Of a stretch of DNA of 64,000 nucleotides, positions 10,401 through 22,400 are shown in pieces; within the stretch, counting starts at the first letter, position 1; each line of letters starts with the position of its first letter. The stretch spans positions 19,117,976 through 19,181,975 of the forward strand of contig NC_088298.1 of NCBI RefSeq assembly GCF_032854445.1. Reading direction: 5' to 3'. The notes beneath the pieces are model-generated. The model saw only the letters and a list, made by a program, of their open reading frames with translations. It was not told the origin of the DNA and did no database searches. This DNA is from Liolophura sinensis (Eukaryota; Mollusca; Polyplacophora; Chitonida; Chitonidae). Both the position numbers and the translations under genes were made by a program.

Positions 10401-13400
10401 ACAATGGAAATATTTAGGCAAACAATCAAAATCACACAATTTACTGAAGAAGCTACAAAAGAGGAGATAATGCCAGAACAGCCTGAGAAAGTATTTGAAG
10501 AAATAGATGAAACTCAACCTGAGAAAGTAGTTGAGGAAGAAGACCAGCTTCCAGGACATGAATTGCCAGAGAAAACTTTCAAGGAAGAAATTCAAATCCA
10601 ACCACAGCCTCAGCCAAAGAAGGATGTAACTGGTGAGGCTGAATTTGAAGCGCCAGAGGAAGTGCAACCCTCAGAAATTCAGGCTGAGGAAACAAAGCCA
10701 GAAGAGACACCTGAAAAAGTAACTGAAGTTTCTGCTGAACTTGAGGAAACGACAGAGGATGTCACTGGTGAGGTTGAATTTGAAGCACGCGAAGACCTGC
10801 AGCCATCAGAAATTGAGGCTCAGGAAACCAAAGCTAAACACACACCGGAAGAAATAACTGAAGTGTCTCCTGAAATTGAGGAAACGACAGAGGGTGTCAT
10901 TGGTGAGGTTGAAATTAAAGTACCAGAGGAAGTGCATCCCTCAGAAATTGAGGCTAAAGAAACAAAGCCAGAAGAAACCCCGGAAGAAGTATCTCAAGTT
11001 TCTGGTGAACTTGAGGAAACGCCAGAGGATGTAACTGGTGAGGTCGAATTTGAAGCGCCAGAAGAGGTGCAACCCTCAGAAATTGAGGCTGAAGAAACAA
11101 AACCAGAGGAAACGCCAGAAGAAGTAACTGAAGTTTCTACTGAAATTAAAGAAATGACAGAGGATGTAACTGGTGAGGTCGAATTTGAAACACCAGAAGA
11201 AGTGCAACCCTCAGAAATTGAGGCTGAAGAAACAAAGCCAGAAGAAACACCAGGAGAAGTAACTGTAGTTTCTGCTGAAATTGAGGAAATCAGAGGGGAT
11301 GTTATTGGTGAGATCGACATTAAAGCAACAGATAAAATCCAGCCTTCGGTGATGGAGGCTGAAGAAACAAAACCAAAAGAAACGCCTGATGAAGTAACTG
11401 AAATTTCTGCTGAAATTGAGGAAACGACAGAGGATATAACTGGTGAGGTCGAATTTGAAACACCAGAAGATGTGCAGCCATCAGAAATTGAGGCTGAAGA
11501 AACAAAACCAGATGAAACAACTGAAGAAGTATCTGAAGTTACCGGTGATATTGTGGAAACGACAGAGGATGTGACTGGTGAGGTCGAATTTGAAGGACTA
11601 GAAGACGTGCAACCCTCAGAAATTGAGGCTGAAGAAACAAAGCCAGAAGAGACACCTGAAGAAGTAACTAAGGTTTCTGCTGAACTTGAGGAAACCACAG
11701 AGGATGTTATTGGTGAGATGGACATTGAAGCAACAGATAAAATCCAGCCTTCGGTGATGGAGGCTGAAGAAACAAAGCCAAAAGAAACACCAGAAGAAGT
11801 AACTGAAATTTCTGCTGAAATTGAGGAAACGACAGAGGATGTAACTGGTGAGGTTGAATTTGAAGCACCAGAAGAGGTACAACCCTCAGACATTGAGGCT
11901 GAAGAAACAAAGCCGAAAGAAACACCAGAAGAAGTAGCTGAAGTTTCTGCTGGAATTGAAGAAACGACAGAGGATGTAACTGGTGAGGATGAATTTCAAT
12001 CGCCAGAAGAGGTGCAACCGTCTGAAATTGAGGCTGAAGAAACAAAGCCAAAAGAAACACCAAGAGAAGTAACCGTAGTTTCTGCTGAACTTGAGGAAAT
12101 CTCAGGGGATGCTATTACTGAGATCGACATTGAAGCAACAGATACAATTCGGCCTTCGGTGATGGAGGCTGAAGAAACAAAACCAAAAGAAACACCAGAA
12201 GAAGTAACTCAAGTTTCTGCTGGATATGAGGAATCGACAGAGGATGTAACTGGTGAGGTTGAATTTGAAGCACCAGAAGAGGTACAATCCTCAGAAATTG
12301 AGGCTGGAGAAACAAAGCGAAAAGAAACACCAGAAGAAGTAACTGAAGTTTCTGCTGAACTTGAGGAAATCACTGGGGATGTTATTGGTGAGATGGACAT
12401 TAAAGCAACAGATAAAATCCAGCCTTCGGTGATGGAGGCTGAGGAAACAAAACCAAAAGAAACACCAGAAGAAGTAACTGAAATTTCTGCTGAAATTGAG
12501 GAAACAACAGAGGATGTAACTGGTTATGTTGAATTTGAAGCACCTGAAGAAGTGCAGCTATCAGAAATTGAAGCTGAAGAAACAAAACCAGAGGAAACGC
12601 CAGAAGAAGTAACTCAAGTTTCTACTGAAATTAAAGAAACGACAGAGGATTTAACTGGTGAGGTTGAATTTGAAACACCAGAAGAAGTGCAGCCATCAGA
12701 AATTGAGGCTGAAGAAACAAAACCAGATAAAACAACTGAAGAAGTATCTGAAGTTTCCGCTGTTATTGTGGAACAGACAGAGGATGTGACTGGTGAGGTC
12801 GAATTTGAAGGACTAGAAGACGTGGAACCCTCAGAAATTGAGGCTGAAGAAAGAAAGGTAGAAGAAACACCAGAAGTAGTAACTGAAGTTTCTTCTGAAA
12901 TCAAAGAAACGACAGAGGATTTAACTGGTGAGGTTGAATTAGAAACACCAGAAGAAGTCCAGCCATCAGAAATTGAGGCTGAAGAAACAAAACCAGATGA
13001 AACAACTGAAGAAGTATCTGAAGTTTGCGCTGATATTGTGGAAATGACAGAGGATGTAACTGGTGAGGTCGAATTTGAAACACCAGAAGAAGTGCAACCC
13101 TCAGAAATTGAGGCTGAAAAAACAAAGCCAGAAGAAACACCAGGAGAAGTAACTGTAGTTTCTGCTGAAATTGAGGAAATCAGAGGGGATGTTATTGGTG
13201 AGATCGACATTAAAGCAACAGATAAAATCCAGCTTTCGGTGATGGAGGCTGAAGAAACAAAACCAAAAGAAACACCAGAAGAAGTAACTCAAGTTTCTGC
13301 TGGAATTCAGGAAATGACAGAGGATGTAACTGGTGAGGTCGAATTTGAAGCACCAGAAGAGGTGCAACCCTCAGACATTGAGGCTGAAGAAACAAAGCCA

Positions 13401-16400
13401 AAAGAAACACCAGAAGAAGTAACTCAAGTTTCTGCTGAAATTGAGGAAACGACAGAGGATGTAACTGGTGAGGTCGAATATGAAGCACCAGAAGAGGTGC
13501 AACCCACAGACATTGAGGCTGAAGAAACAAAGCCAAAAGAAACACCAGAAGAAGTAACTCAAGTTTCTGCTGGAATTGAGGAAACCACAGAGGATGTAAC
13601 TGATGAGGTCGAATTTGAAGCACCAGAAGAGGTGCAGCCATCAGAAATTGAGGCTAAAGAAACAAAGCCAAAAGAAACACCAGAAGAAGTAACTCAAGTT
13701 TCTGCTGGAATTGAGGAAATGACAGAGGATGTAACTGGTGAGGTCGAATTTGAAGCACCAGAAGAGGTACAGCCAACAGAAATTGAGGCTGAAGAAACAA
13801 AACCAGAGGAAACGCCAGAAGAAGTAACTGAAGTTTCTACTGAAATTAAAGAAACGACAGAGGATGTGACTGGTGAGGTCGAATTTGAAGGACTAGAAGA
13901 CGTGCAACCCTCAGAAATTGAGGCTGAAGAAACAAAGGTAGAAGAAACACCAGAAGTAGTAACTGAAGTTTCTGCTGAAATCAAAGAAACGACAGAGGAT
14001 GTATCTGGTGAGGTTGAATTTGTAGCGCCAGAAGAGGTGCAACCCTCAGAAATTGAGACTGAAGAAACACAGCCAGAAGAGACACCTGAAGAAGTAACTA
14101 AGGTTTCTGCTGAGTTTGAGGAAACCACAGAGGATGTTATTTGTGAGATGGACATTGAAGCAACAGATAAAATCCAGCCTTCGGTGATGGAGGCTGAAGA
14201 AACAAAGCCAAAAGAAACACCAGAAGAAGTAACTCAAGTTTCTGCTGGAATTGAGGAAACGACAGAGGATGTAACTGGTGAGGTCGAATTTGAAGCACCA
14301 GAAGAGGTGCAACCCTCAGACATTGAGGCTGAAGAAACAAAGCCGAAAGAAACACCAGAAGAAGTAACTCAAGTTTCTGCTGGAATTGAGCAAACGACAG
14401 AGGATGTGACTGGTGAGGTGGAATTTGAAGCACCAGAAGAGGTGCAACCCTCAGACATTGAGGCTGAAGAAACAAAGCCAAAAGAAACACCAGAAGAAGT
14501 AACTCAAGTTTCTGCTGAAATTGAGGAAACGACAGAGGATGTGACTGGTGAGGTCGAATTTGAAGCACCAGAAGAGGTGCAACCCTCAGACATTGAGGCT
14601 GAAGAAACAAAGCCAAAAGAAACACCAGAAGAAGTAACTGAAGTTTCTACTGAAATTAAAGAAATGACAGAGGATGTAACTGGTGAGGTTGAATTTGTAG
14701 TGCCAGAAGAGGTGCAACCCTCAGAAATTGAGACTGAAGAAACACAGCCAGAAGAGACACCTGAAGAAGTAACTAAGGTTTCTGCTGAGTTTGAGGAAAC
14801 CACAGAGGATGTTATTGGCGAGATGGACTTTGAAGCAACAGATAAAATCCAGCCTTCGGTGATGGAGGCTGAAGAAACAAAGCCAAAAGAAACACCAGAA
14901 GAAGTAACTCAAGTTTCTGCTGGAATTGAGGAAACGACAGAGGATGTAACTGGTGAGGTCGAATTTGAAGCACCAGAAGAGGTGCAACCCTCAGACATTG
15001 AGGCTGAAGAAACAAAGCCGAAAGAAACACCAGAAGAAGTAACTCAAGTTTCTGCTGGAATTGAGGAAACGACAGAGGATGTGACTGGTGAGGTGGAATT
15101 TGAAGCACCAGAAGAGGTGCAACCCTCAGACATTGAGGCTGAAGAAACAAAGCCAAAAGAAACACCAGAAGAAGTAACTCAAGTTTCTGCTGAAATTGAA
15201 GAAACGACAGAGGATGTGACTGGTGAGGTCGAATTTGAAGCACCAGAAGAGGTGCAACCCTCAGACATTGAGGCTGAAGAAACAAAACCAAAAGAAACAC
15301 CAGAAGAAGTAACTCAAGTTTCTACTGAAATTAAAGAAACGACAGAGGATTTAACTGGTGAGGTTGAATTTGAAGCACCAGAAGAGGTGCAACCCTCAGA
15401 AATTGAGGCTGAAGAAACAAAGCCAGAAGAAACACCAGGAGAAGTAACTGTAGTTTCTGCTGAAATTGAGGAAATCAGAGGGGATGTTATTGGTGAGATC
15501 GACATTAAAGCAACAGATAAAATCCAGCCTTCGGTGATAAAGGCTGAAGAAACAAAACCAGAAGAAACGCCTGATGAAGTAACTGAAATTTCTGCTGAAC
15601 TTGAGGAAACAACAGAGGATGTAACTGGTGAGGTCGAATTTGAAACACCAGAAGAAGTGCAGCCATCAGAAATTGAGGCTGAAGAAACAAAACCAGATGA
15701 AACAACTGAAGAAGTATCTGAAGTTTCCGCTGATATTGTGGAAATGACAGAGGATGTAACTGGTGAGGTCGAATTTGAAACACCAGAAGAAGTGCAACCC
15801 TCAGAAATTGAGGCTGAAGAAACAAAGCTAGAAGAAACACCAGGAGAAGTAACTGAAGTTTCTGCTGAAATTGAGGAAATCAGAGGGGATGTTATTGGTG
15901 AGATCGACATTAAAGCAACAGATAAAATCCAGCCTTCGGTGATGGAGGCTGAAGAAACAAAACCAAAAGAAACGCCTGATGAAGTAACTGAAATTTCTGC
16001 TGAAATTGAGGAAACGACAGAGGATGTAACTGGTGAGGTCGAATTTGAAACACCAGAAGAAGTGCAGCCATCAGAAATTGAGGCTGAAGAAACAAAACCA
16101 GATGAAACAACTGAAGAAGTATCTGAAGTTTCCGCTGATATTGTGGAAACGACAGAGGATGTGACTGGTGAGGTCGAATTTGAAGGACTAGAAGACGTGC
16201 AACCCTCAGACATTGAGGCTGAAGAAACAAAGCCAAAAGAAACACCAGAAGAAGTAACTCAAGTTTCTGCTGAAATTGAGGAAACGACAGAGGATGTGAC
16301 TGGTGAGGTCGAATTTGAAGCACCAGAAGAGGTGCAACCCTCAGACATTGAGGCTGAAGAAACAAAGCCAAAAGAAACACCAGAAGAAGTAACTCAAGTT

Positions 16401-19400
16401 TCTACTGAAATTAAAGAAACGACAGAGGATTTAACTGGTGAGGTTGAATTTGAAGCACCAGAAGAGGTGCAACCCTCAGAAATTGAGGCTGAAGAAACAA
16501 AGCCAGAAGAAACACCAGGAGAAGTAACTGTAGTTTCTGCTGAAATTGAGGAAATCAGAGGGGATGTTATTGGTGAGATCGACATTAAAGCAACAGATAA
16601 AATCCAGCCTTCGGTGATGGAGGCTGAAGAAACAAAACCAGAAGAAACGCCTGATGAAGTAACTGAAATTTCTGCTGAACTTGAGGAAACAACAGAGGAT
16701 GTAACTGGTGAGGTCGAATTTGAAACACCAGAAGAAGTGCAGCCATCAGAAATTGAGGCTGAAGAAACAAAACCAGATGAAACAACTGAAGAAGTATCTG
16801 AAGTTTCCGCTGATATTGTGGAAATGACAGAGGATGTAACTGGTGAGGTCGAATTTGAAACACCAGAAGAAGTGCAACCCTCAGAAATTGAGGCTGAAGA
16901 AACAAAGCCAGAAGAAACACCAGGAGAAGTAACTGAAGTTTCTGCTGAAATTGAGGAAATCAGAGGGGATGTTATTGGTGAGATCGACATTAAAGCAACA
17001 GATAAAATCCAGCCTTCGGTGATGGAGGCTGAAGAAACAAAACCAAAAGAAACGCCTGATGTAGTAACTGAAATTTCTGCTGAAATTGAGGAAACGACAG
17101 AGGATGTGACTGGTGAGGTCGAATATGAAACACCAGAAGAAGTGCAGCCATCAGAAATTGAGGCTGAAGAAACAAAACCAGATGAAACAACTGAAGAAGT
17201 ATCTGAAGTTTCCGCTGATATTGTGGAAACGACAGAGGATGTGACTGGTGAGGTCGAATTTGAAGGACTAGAAGACGTGCAACCCTCAGACACTGAGGCT
17301 GAAGAAACAAAGCCAAAAGAAACACCAGAAGAAGTAACTCAAGTTTCTGCTGGAATTGAGGAAATGACAGAGGATGTAACTGGTGAGGTCGAATTTGAAG
17401 CACGAGAAGAGATGCAGCCATCAGAAATTGAGGCTGAGGAAATAAAGGCAGAGGAAACACCAGAAGAAGTAACTCAAGTTCCTGCTGGAATTGAGGAAAC
17501 GACAGAGGATGTGACTGGTGAGGTCGAATTTGAAGCACCAGAAGATTTGCAACCCTCAGACATTGAGGCTGAAGAAACAAAGCCAAAAGAAACACCAGAA
17601 GAAGTAACTCAAGTTTCTGCTGAAATTGAGGAAACGACAGAGGATGTGACTGGTGAGGTCGAATTTGAAGCACCAGAAGAGGTGCAACCCTCAGACATTG
17701 AGGCTGAAGAAACAAAGCCTAAAGAAACACCAGAAGAAGTAACTCAAGTTTCTGCTGGAATTGAGGAAATGACGGAGGATGTAACTGGTGAGTTCGAATT
17801 TGAAGCACCAGAAGAGGTACAGCCATCAGAAATTGAGGCTGAAGAAACAAAACCAGAGGAAACGCCAGAAGAAGTGACCCAAGTTTCTGTTGAAATTAAA
17901 GAAACGACAGAGGATGTAACTGGTGAGGTTGAATTTGAAACACAAGGAGAAGTGCAACCGTCCGAAATTGAGGCTGAAGAAACAAAGCCAAAAGAAACAC
18001 CAAGAGAAGTAACTGTAGTTTCTGCTGAACTTGAGGAAACCCCAGGGGATGTAACTGGTGAGATCGACATTGAAGCAACAGATAAAATCCAACCTTCGGT
18101 GATGGACGCTGAAGAAACAAAACCAAAACAAACACCAGAAGAAGTAACTGAAATTTCTGCTGACATTGAGGAATTGATAGAGGATGTAACTGGTGATGTT
18201 GAATTAGAAGCACCAGAAGAGGTACAACCCTCAGACATTGAGGCTGAAGAAACAAAGCCAAAAGAAACACCAGAAGAAGTATCTGAAGTTTTCGCTGATA
18301 TTGTGGCAACGGCAGAGGGTGTAACTGGGGAGGTTGAATTTGAAGCGCCAGAAGGAGTGCAGCCATCAGAAATTGAGGCTGAGGAAATAAAGGCAGAGGA
18401 AACACCAGAAGAAATAACTGAAGTTTCTGCTGAAATTAAAGAAACGGCAGAGGGTGTAACTGGGGAGGTTGAATTTGAAGCGCCAGAAGAAGTGGAGCCA
18501 TCAGAAATTGAGGCTGAGGAAATAAAGGCAGAGGAAACACCAGAAAAAGTAACTGAAGTTTCTGCTGAAATTAAAGAAACCACAGAGGATGTAACTGGTG
18601 AGGTTGAATTTCAAGCACCAAAAGAGGTGCAACCCTCAGAAATTGAGGTTGAAGAAACAAAGTCGGACGAAACCACTGAGCAAATAACAGAAGTTTGTGC
18701 TGAAATTGAGGAAAAGACTGATGTAACTGGTGAGGTCGAATTTGAAGCGCCAGATGAGGTGCAACCCTCAGAAATTGAGGCTGAAGAAACAAAGCAAGAA
18801 GAGACACCTGAAGAAATAACTGAAGTTTCTGCTGAACTTGAGGAAATCACAGGCGATGTTATTGGTGAGATCGACATTGAAGCAATCCAGCTTTCGGTGA
18901 TAGAGGCTGAAGGAACAAAGCCAGAAGAAACACCAGAAGAAGTAACTGAAATTTCTGCTGAAATTGAGGACACGACAGCGGATGTGACTTGTGAGGTTGC
19001 ATTTGAAGCACCACAAGACGTGCAACCCTCAGAAATTGAAGCTGAAGAGACAATGGCAGAAGAAATAAGTGATGAATTATCTGAAGTTTCCTCTAAAATT
19101 GTGGAATCGACTGAGGATGTAACTGGTGAGGTCGAATTTGAAGCGCCACAACAGGTGCAACCGTCAGAAATTGAGGCTGAAGACACAAAGACAGAAAAAA
19201 CACCTGAAGAAGTAACTAAAGTTTCCACTGAACTTGAGGAAGTCACAGCAGATATTAGTGGTGAGATCGACATTGAAGCAACAGATAAAATCCAGCCTTC
19301 GGTGATGGAGGCTGAAGAAACAAAACCAGCAATAACACCTGAAGAAGTAACCGAAGTTTCTACTGAAATTGAGGAAACGACAGAAAATGTAATTGTTGAC

Positions 19401-22400
19401 GTTGACTTTGAAGCAACCAAGGAAATCAAACCCTCACAAATTGAGGCTGAAGAAACAAAACCAGAAGGATCACCCAAAGAAATAAGTGAAGTTTCTGCTG
19501 ATATTGTGGACTTTACAGAGGATGTATGTGGTGAGGTTGAATTTCATGTACCAGAAGACGTGCAGCCTTCAGAAATAGAGACTGAGGAAACAAGGCGAGA
19601 AGAAACACATAAGGAAGTAACTGAAGTTTCTGTCGGACTTGAGGAAACGACAGAGGATGTAACTGGTGAGGCTGAATTTGAAGCACCAGAGAAAGTCCAA
19701 CCCTCAGAAATTCAACCTGAAGAAACAAAACGGAAAGAAACAACTGAAGAAGTATCTGAAGTTTCCGCTGATATTGTGCAAACGACAGAGGATGTAACTG
19801 GCGAGCTTGAAGGTCAAGAGGACGTGCTACCCTCAGAAATTGAGGCTGAAGAAACAAAACCAGTAGACACACGTGAAGAAGTAACTGAAGTTTCTGTCGA
19901 AACTGAGGCAGCAACAGAGGATATAACTGGTGATTCTGACTTTGGAGCAACTGAGGAAATCTACCCCTCACAAACTGAGGTTGAAAAATCAAAGCCAGAA
20001 GAAACACCTGAAGACGTAACTGAAGTTTCATCTGAAATTGAGGAAAAGGAGCAAATAGAGGCTGCAGTTGAGGTAGAATTGGAAGGAGATGAAGAAGTTG
20101 AAGCTGAGTTAGAGGTATCTCCTCATATTGGTGGCTTACCTGAAGCTGAGGAATCTGCACAAGAGGCCGAGCTAGAGGTAACACCGGTGAAACAACCTGA
20201 AATCAAACGTGAAGTGGAAGGAGAAGATGTGGTTGAAGAATTGCAGCCTGAAGCTTCACTTGAAGAAGCAGAGATTATAACAGAGGCAGAAGTGGAAACT
20301 GAGGCTGATGTTTTATGTAAAGAAGAAAGCGAAGTTGAGGAAGTAGAAGCTGATATAGACTTCCCCGCAAAGGAGGAAATAGAGGCTGAAGTTGAGGTGG
20401 AATCGGAAGGAGAGGAAGAAGTTGAAGCTGAGTTAGAGGTATCTCCTGATATTGGTGCCTTACCTGAAGCTGAGGAATCTGCACAAGAGGCCGAGCTAGA
20501 TGTAACACCGGTGAAACAACCTGAAATTAAACGTGAAGTGGAAAAAGATGTGGTTGAAGAATTGCAGCCTGAAGCTTCACTTGAAAAAGCAGAGATTATA
20601 ACAGAGGAAGAAGTGGAAACTGAGGCTGATGTTTTATCTAAAGAAGAAAGCGAAGTTGAGGAAGTAGAAGCTGATATAGACTTCCCCGCAAAGGAGGACA
20701 TAGAGGCTGAAGTTGAGGTGGAATCGGAAGGAGAGGAAGAAGTTGAAGCTGAGTTAGATATATCTCCTGATATTGGTGGCTTACCTGAAGCTGAGGAATC
20801 TGCACAAGAGGCCGAGCTAGATGTAACACCGGTGAAACAACCTGAAATCAAACGTGAAGTGGAAGGAGAAGATGTGATTGAAGAATTGCAGCCTGAAGCT
20901 TCACTTGAAGAAGGCACACTTGAAAAAGCAGAGATTATGACAGAGGCAGAAGTAGATACTGAGACTGATATTTTATCTCAAGAAGAAAGCGGAGTTGAGG
21001 AAGTAGAGGCTGATATAGACTTCCCCGCAAAGGAGGAAATAGAGGCTGAAGTTGAGGTAGAATCGGAAGGAGAGGAAGAAGTTGAAGCTGAGTTAGATGT
21101 ATCTCCTCATATTGGTGCCTTACCTGAAGCTGAGGAATCTGCACAAGAGGCCGAGCTAGATGTAACACCGGTGAAACAACCTGAAATCAAACGTGAAGTG
21201 GAAGGAGAAGATGTGGTTGAAGAATTGCAGCCTGAAGCTTCACTTGAAAAAGCAGAGATTATAACAGAGGAAGAAGTGGAAACTGAGGCTGATGTTTTAT
21301 CTAAAGAAGAAAGCGAAGTTGAGGAAGTAGAATCTGATATAGACTTCCCCGCAAAGGAGGAAATAGAGGCTGAAGTTGATGTGGAATCGGAAGGAGAGGA
21401 AGAAGTTGAAGCTGAGTTAGAGGTATCTCCTCATATTGGTGCCTTACCTGAAGCTGAGGAATCTGCACAAGAGGCCGAGCTAGATGTAACACCGGTGAAA
21501 CAACCTGAAATCAAACGTGAAGTGGAAGGAGAAGATGTGGTTGAAGAATTGCAGCCTGAAGCTTCACTTGAAAAAGCAGAGATTATAACAGAGGAAGAAG
21601 TGGAAACTGAGGCTGATGTTTTATCTGAAGTAGAAAGCGAAGTTGAGGAAGTAGAAGCTGATATAGACTTCCCCGCAAAGGAGGAAATAGAGGCTGAAGT
21701 TGAGGTAGAATCGGAAGGAGAGGAAGAAGTTGAAGCTGAGTTAGATGTATCTCCTCATATTGGTGGCTTACCTGAAGCTGAGGAATCTGCACAAGAGGCC
21801 GAGCTAGATGTAACACCGGTAAAGCAACCTGAAATCAAACGTGAAGTGGAAGAAGAAGATGTGGTTGAAGAATTGCAGCCTGAAGCTTCACTTGAAGAAG
21901 ACACACTTGAAAAAGCAGAGATTATACCAGAGGAAGAAGTGGAAACTGAGGCTGATGTTTTATCTGAAGTAGAAAGCGGAGTTGAGGAAGTAGAGGCTGA
22001 TATAGACTTCCCCGCAAAGGAGGAAATAGCGGCTGAAGATGAGGTAGAATCGGAAGGAGAGGAAGAAGTTGAAGCTGAGTTAGAGGTATCTCCTGATATT
22101 GGTGGCTTACCTGAAGCTGAGGAATCTGCACAAGAGGCCGAGCTAGTTGTAACAGATGTGGTTGAAGAATTGCAGCCTGAAGCTTCACTTGAAGAAGCAG
22201 AGATTATAACAGAGGCAGAAGTGGAAACTGAGGCTGATGTTTTATCTAAAGAAGAAAGCGAAGTTGAGGAAGTAGAAACTGATATAGACTTCCCCGCAAA
22301 GGAGGAAATAGAGGCTGAAGTTGATGTGGAATCGGAAGGAGAGGAAGAAGTTGAAGCTGAGTTAGATGTATCTCCTGATATTGGTGGCTTACCTGAAGCT

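Larger units (their letters stand above)
10623..20040 (+). repeat. Block C: about 70 tandem copies of a 45-residue (135-bp) unit
   Basis: The unit can be written as 'EDVTGEVEFEAPEEVQPSE' followed by 'IEAEETKPEETPEEV' and 'TEVSAEIEETT'. Roughly 18 of 45 residues are Glu, with one or two Lys. Two main flavours alternate: 'GEVEFEAPEEVQPSEIEAEE' and 'GEIDIKATDKIQPSVMEAEE'. The 135-bp period holds nearly throughout, with small length changes near 18710-18900 and towards the 3' edge. Higher-order duplications are visible at 675 bp and 1080 bp. Units towards 19-20 kb are more diverged, as expected at array edges. The unit is very PEVK-like in composition. Confidence 0.92.
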
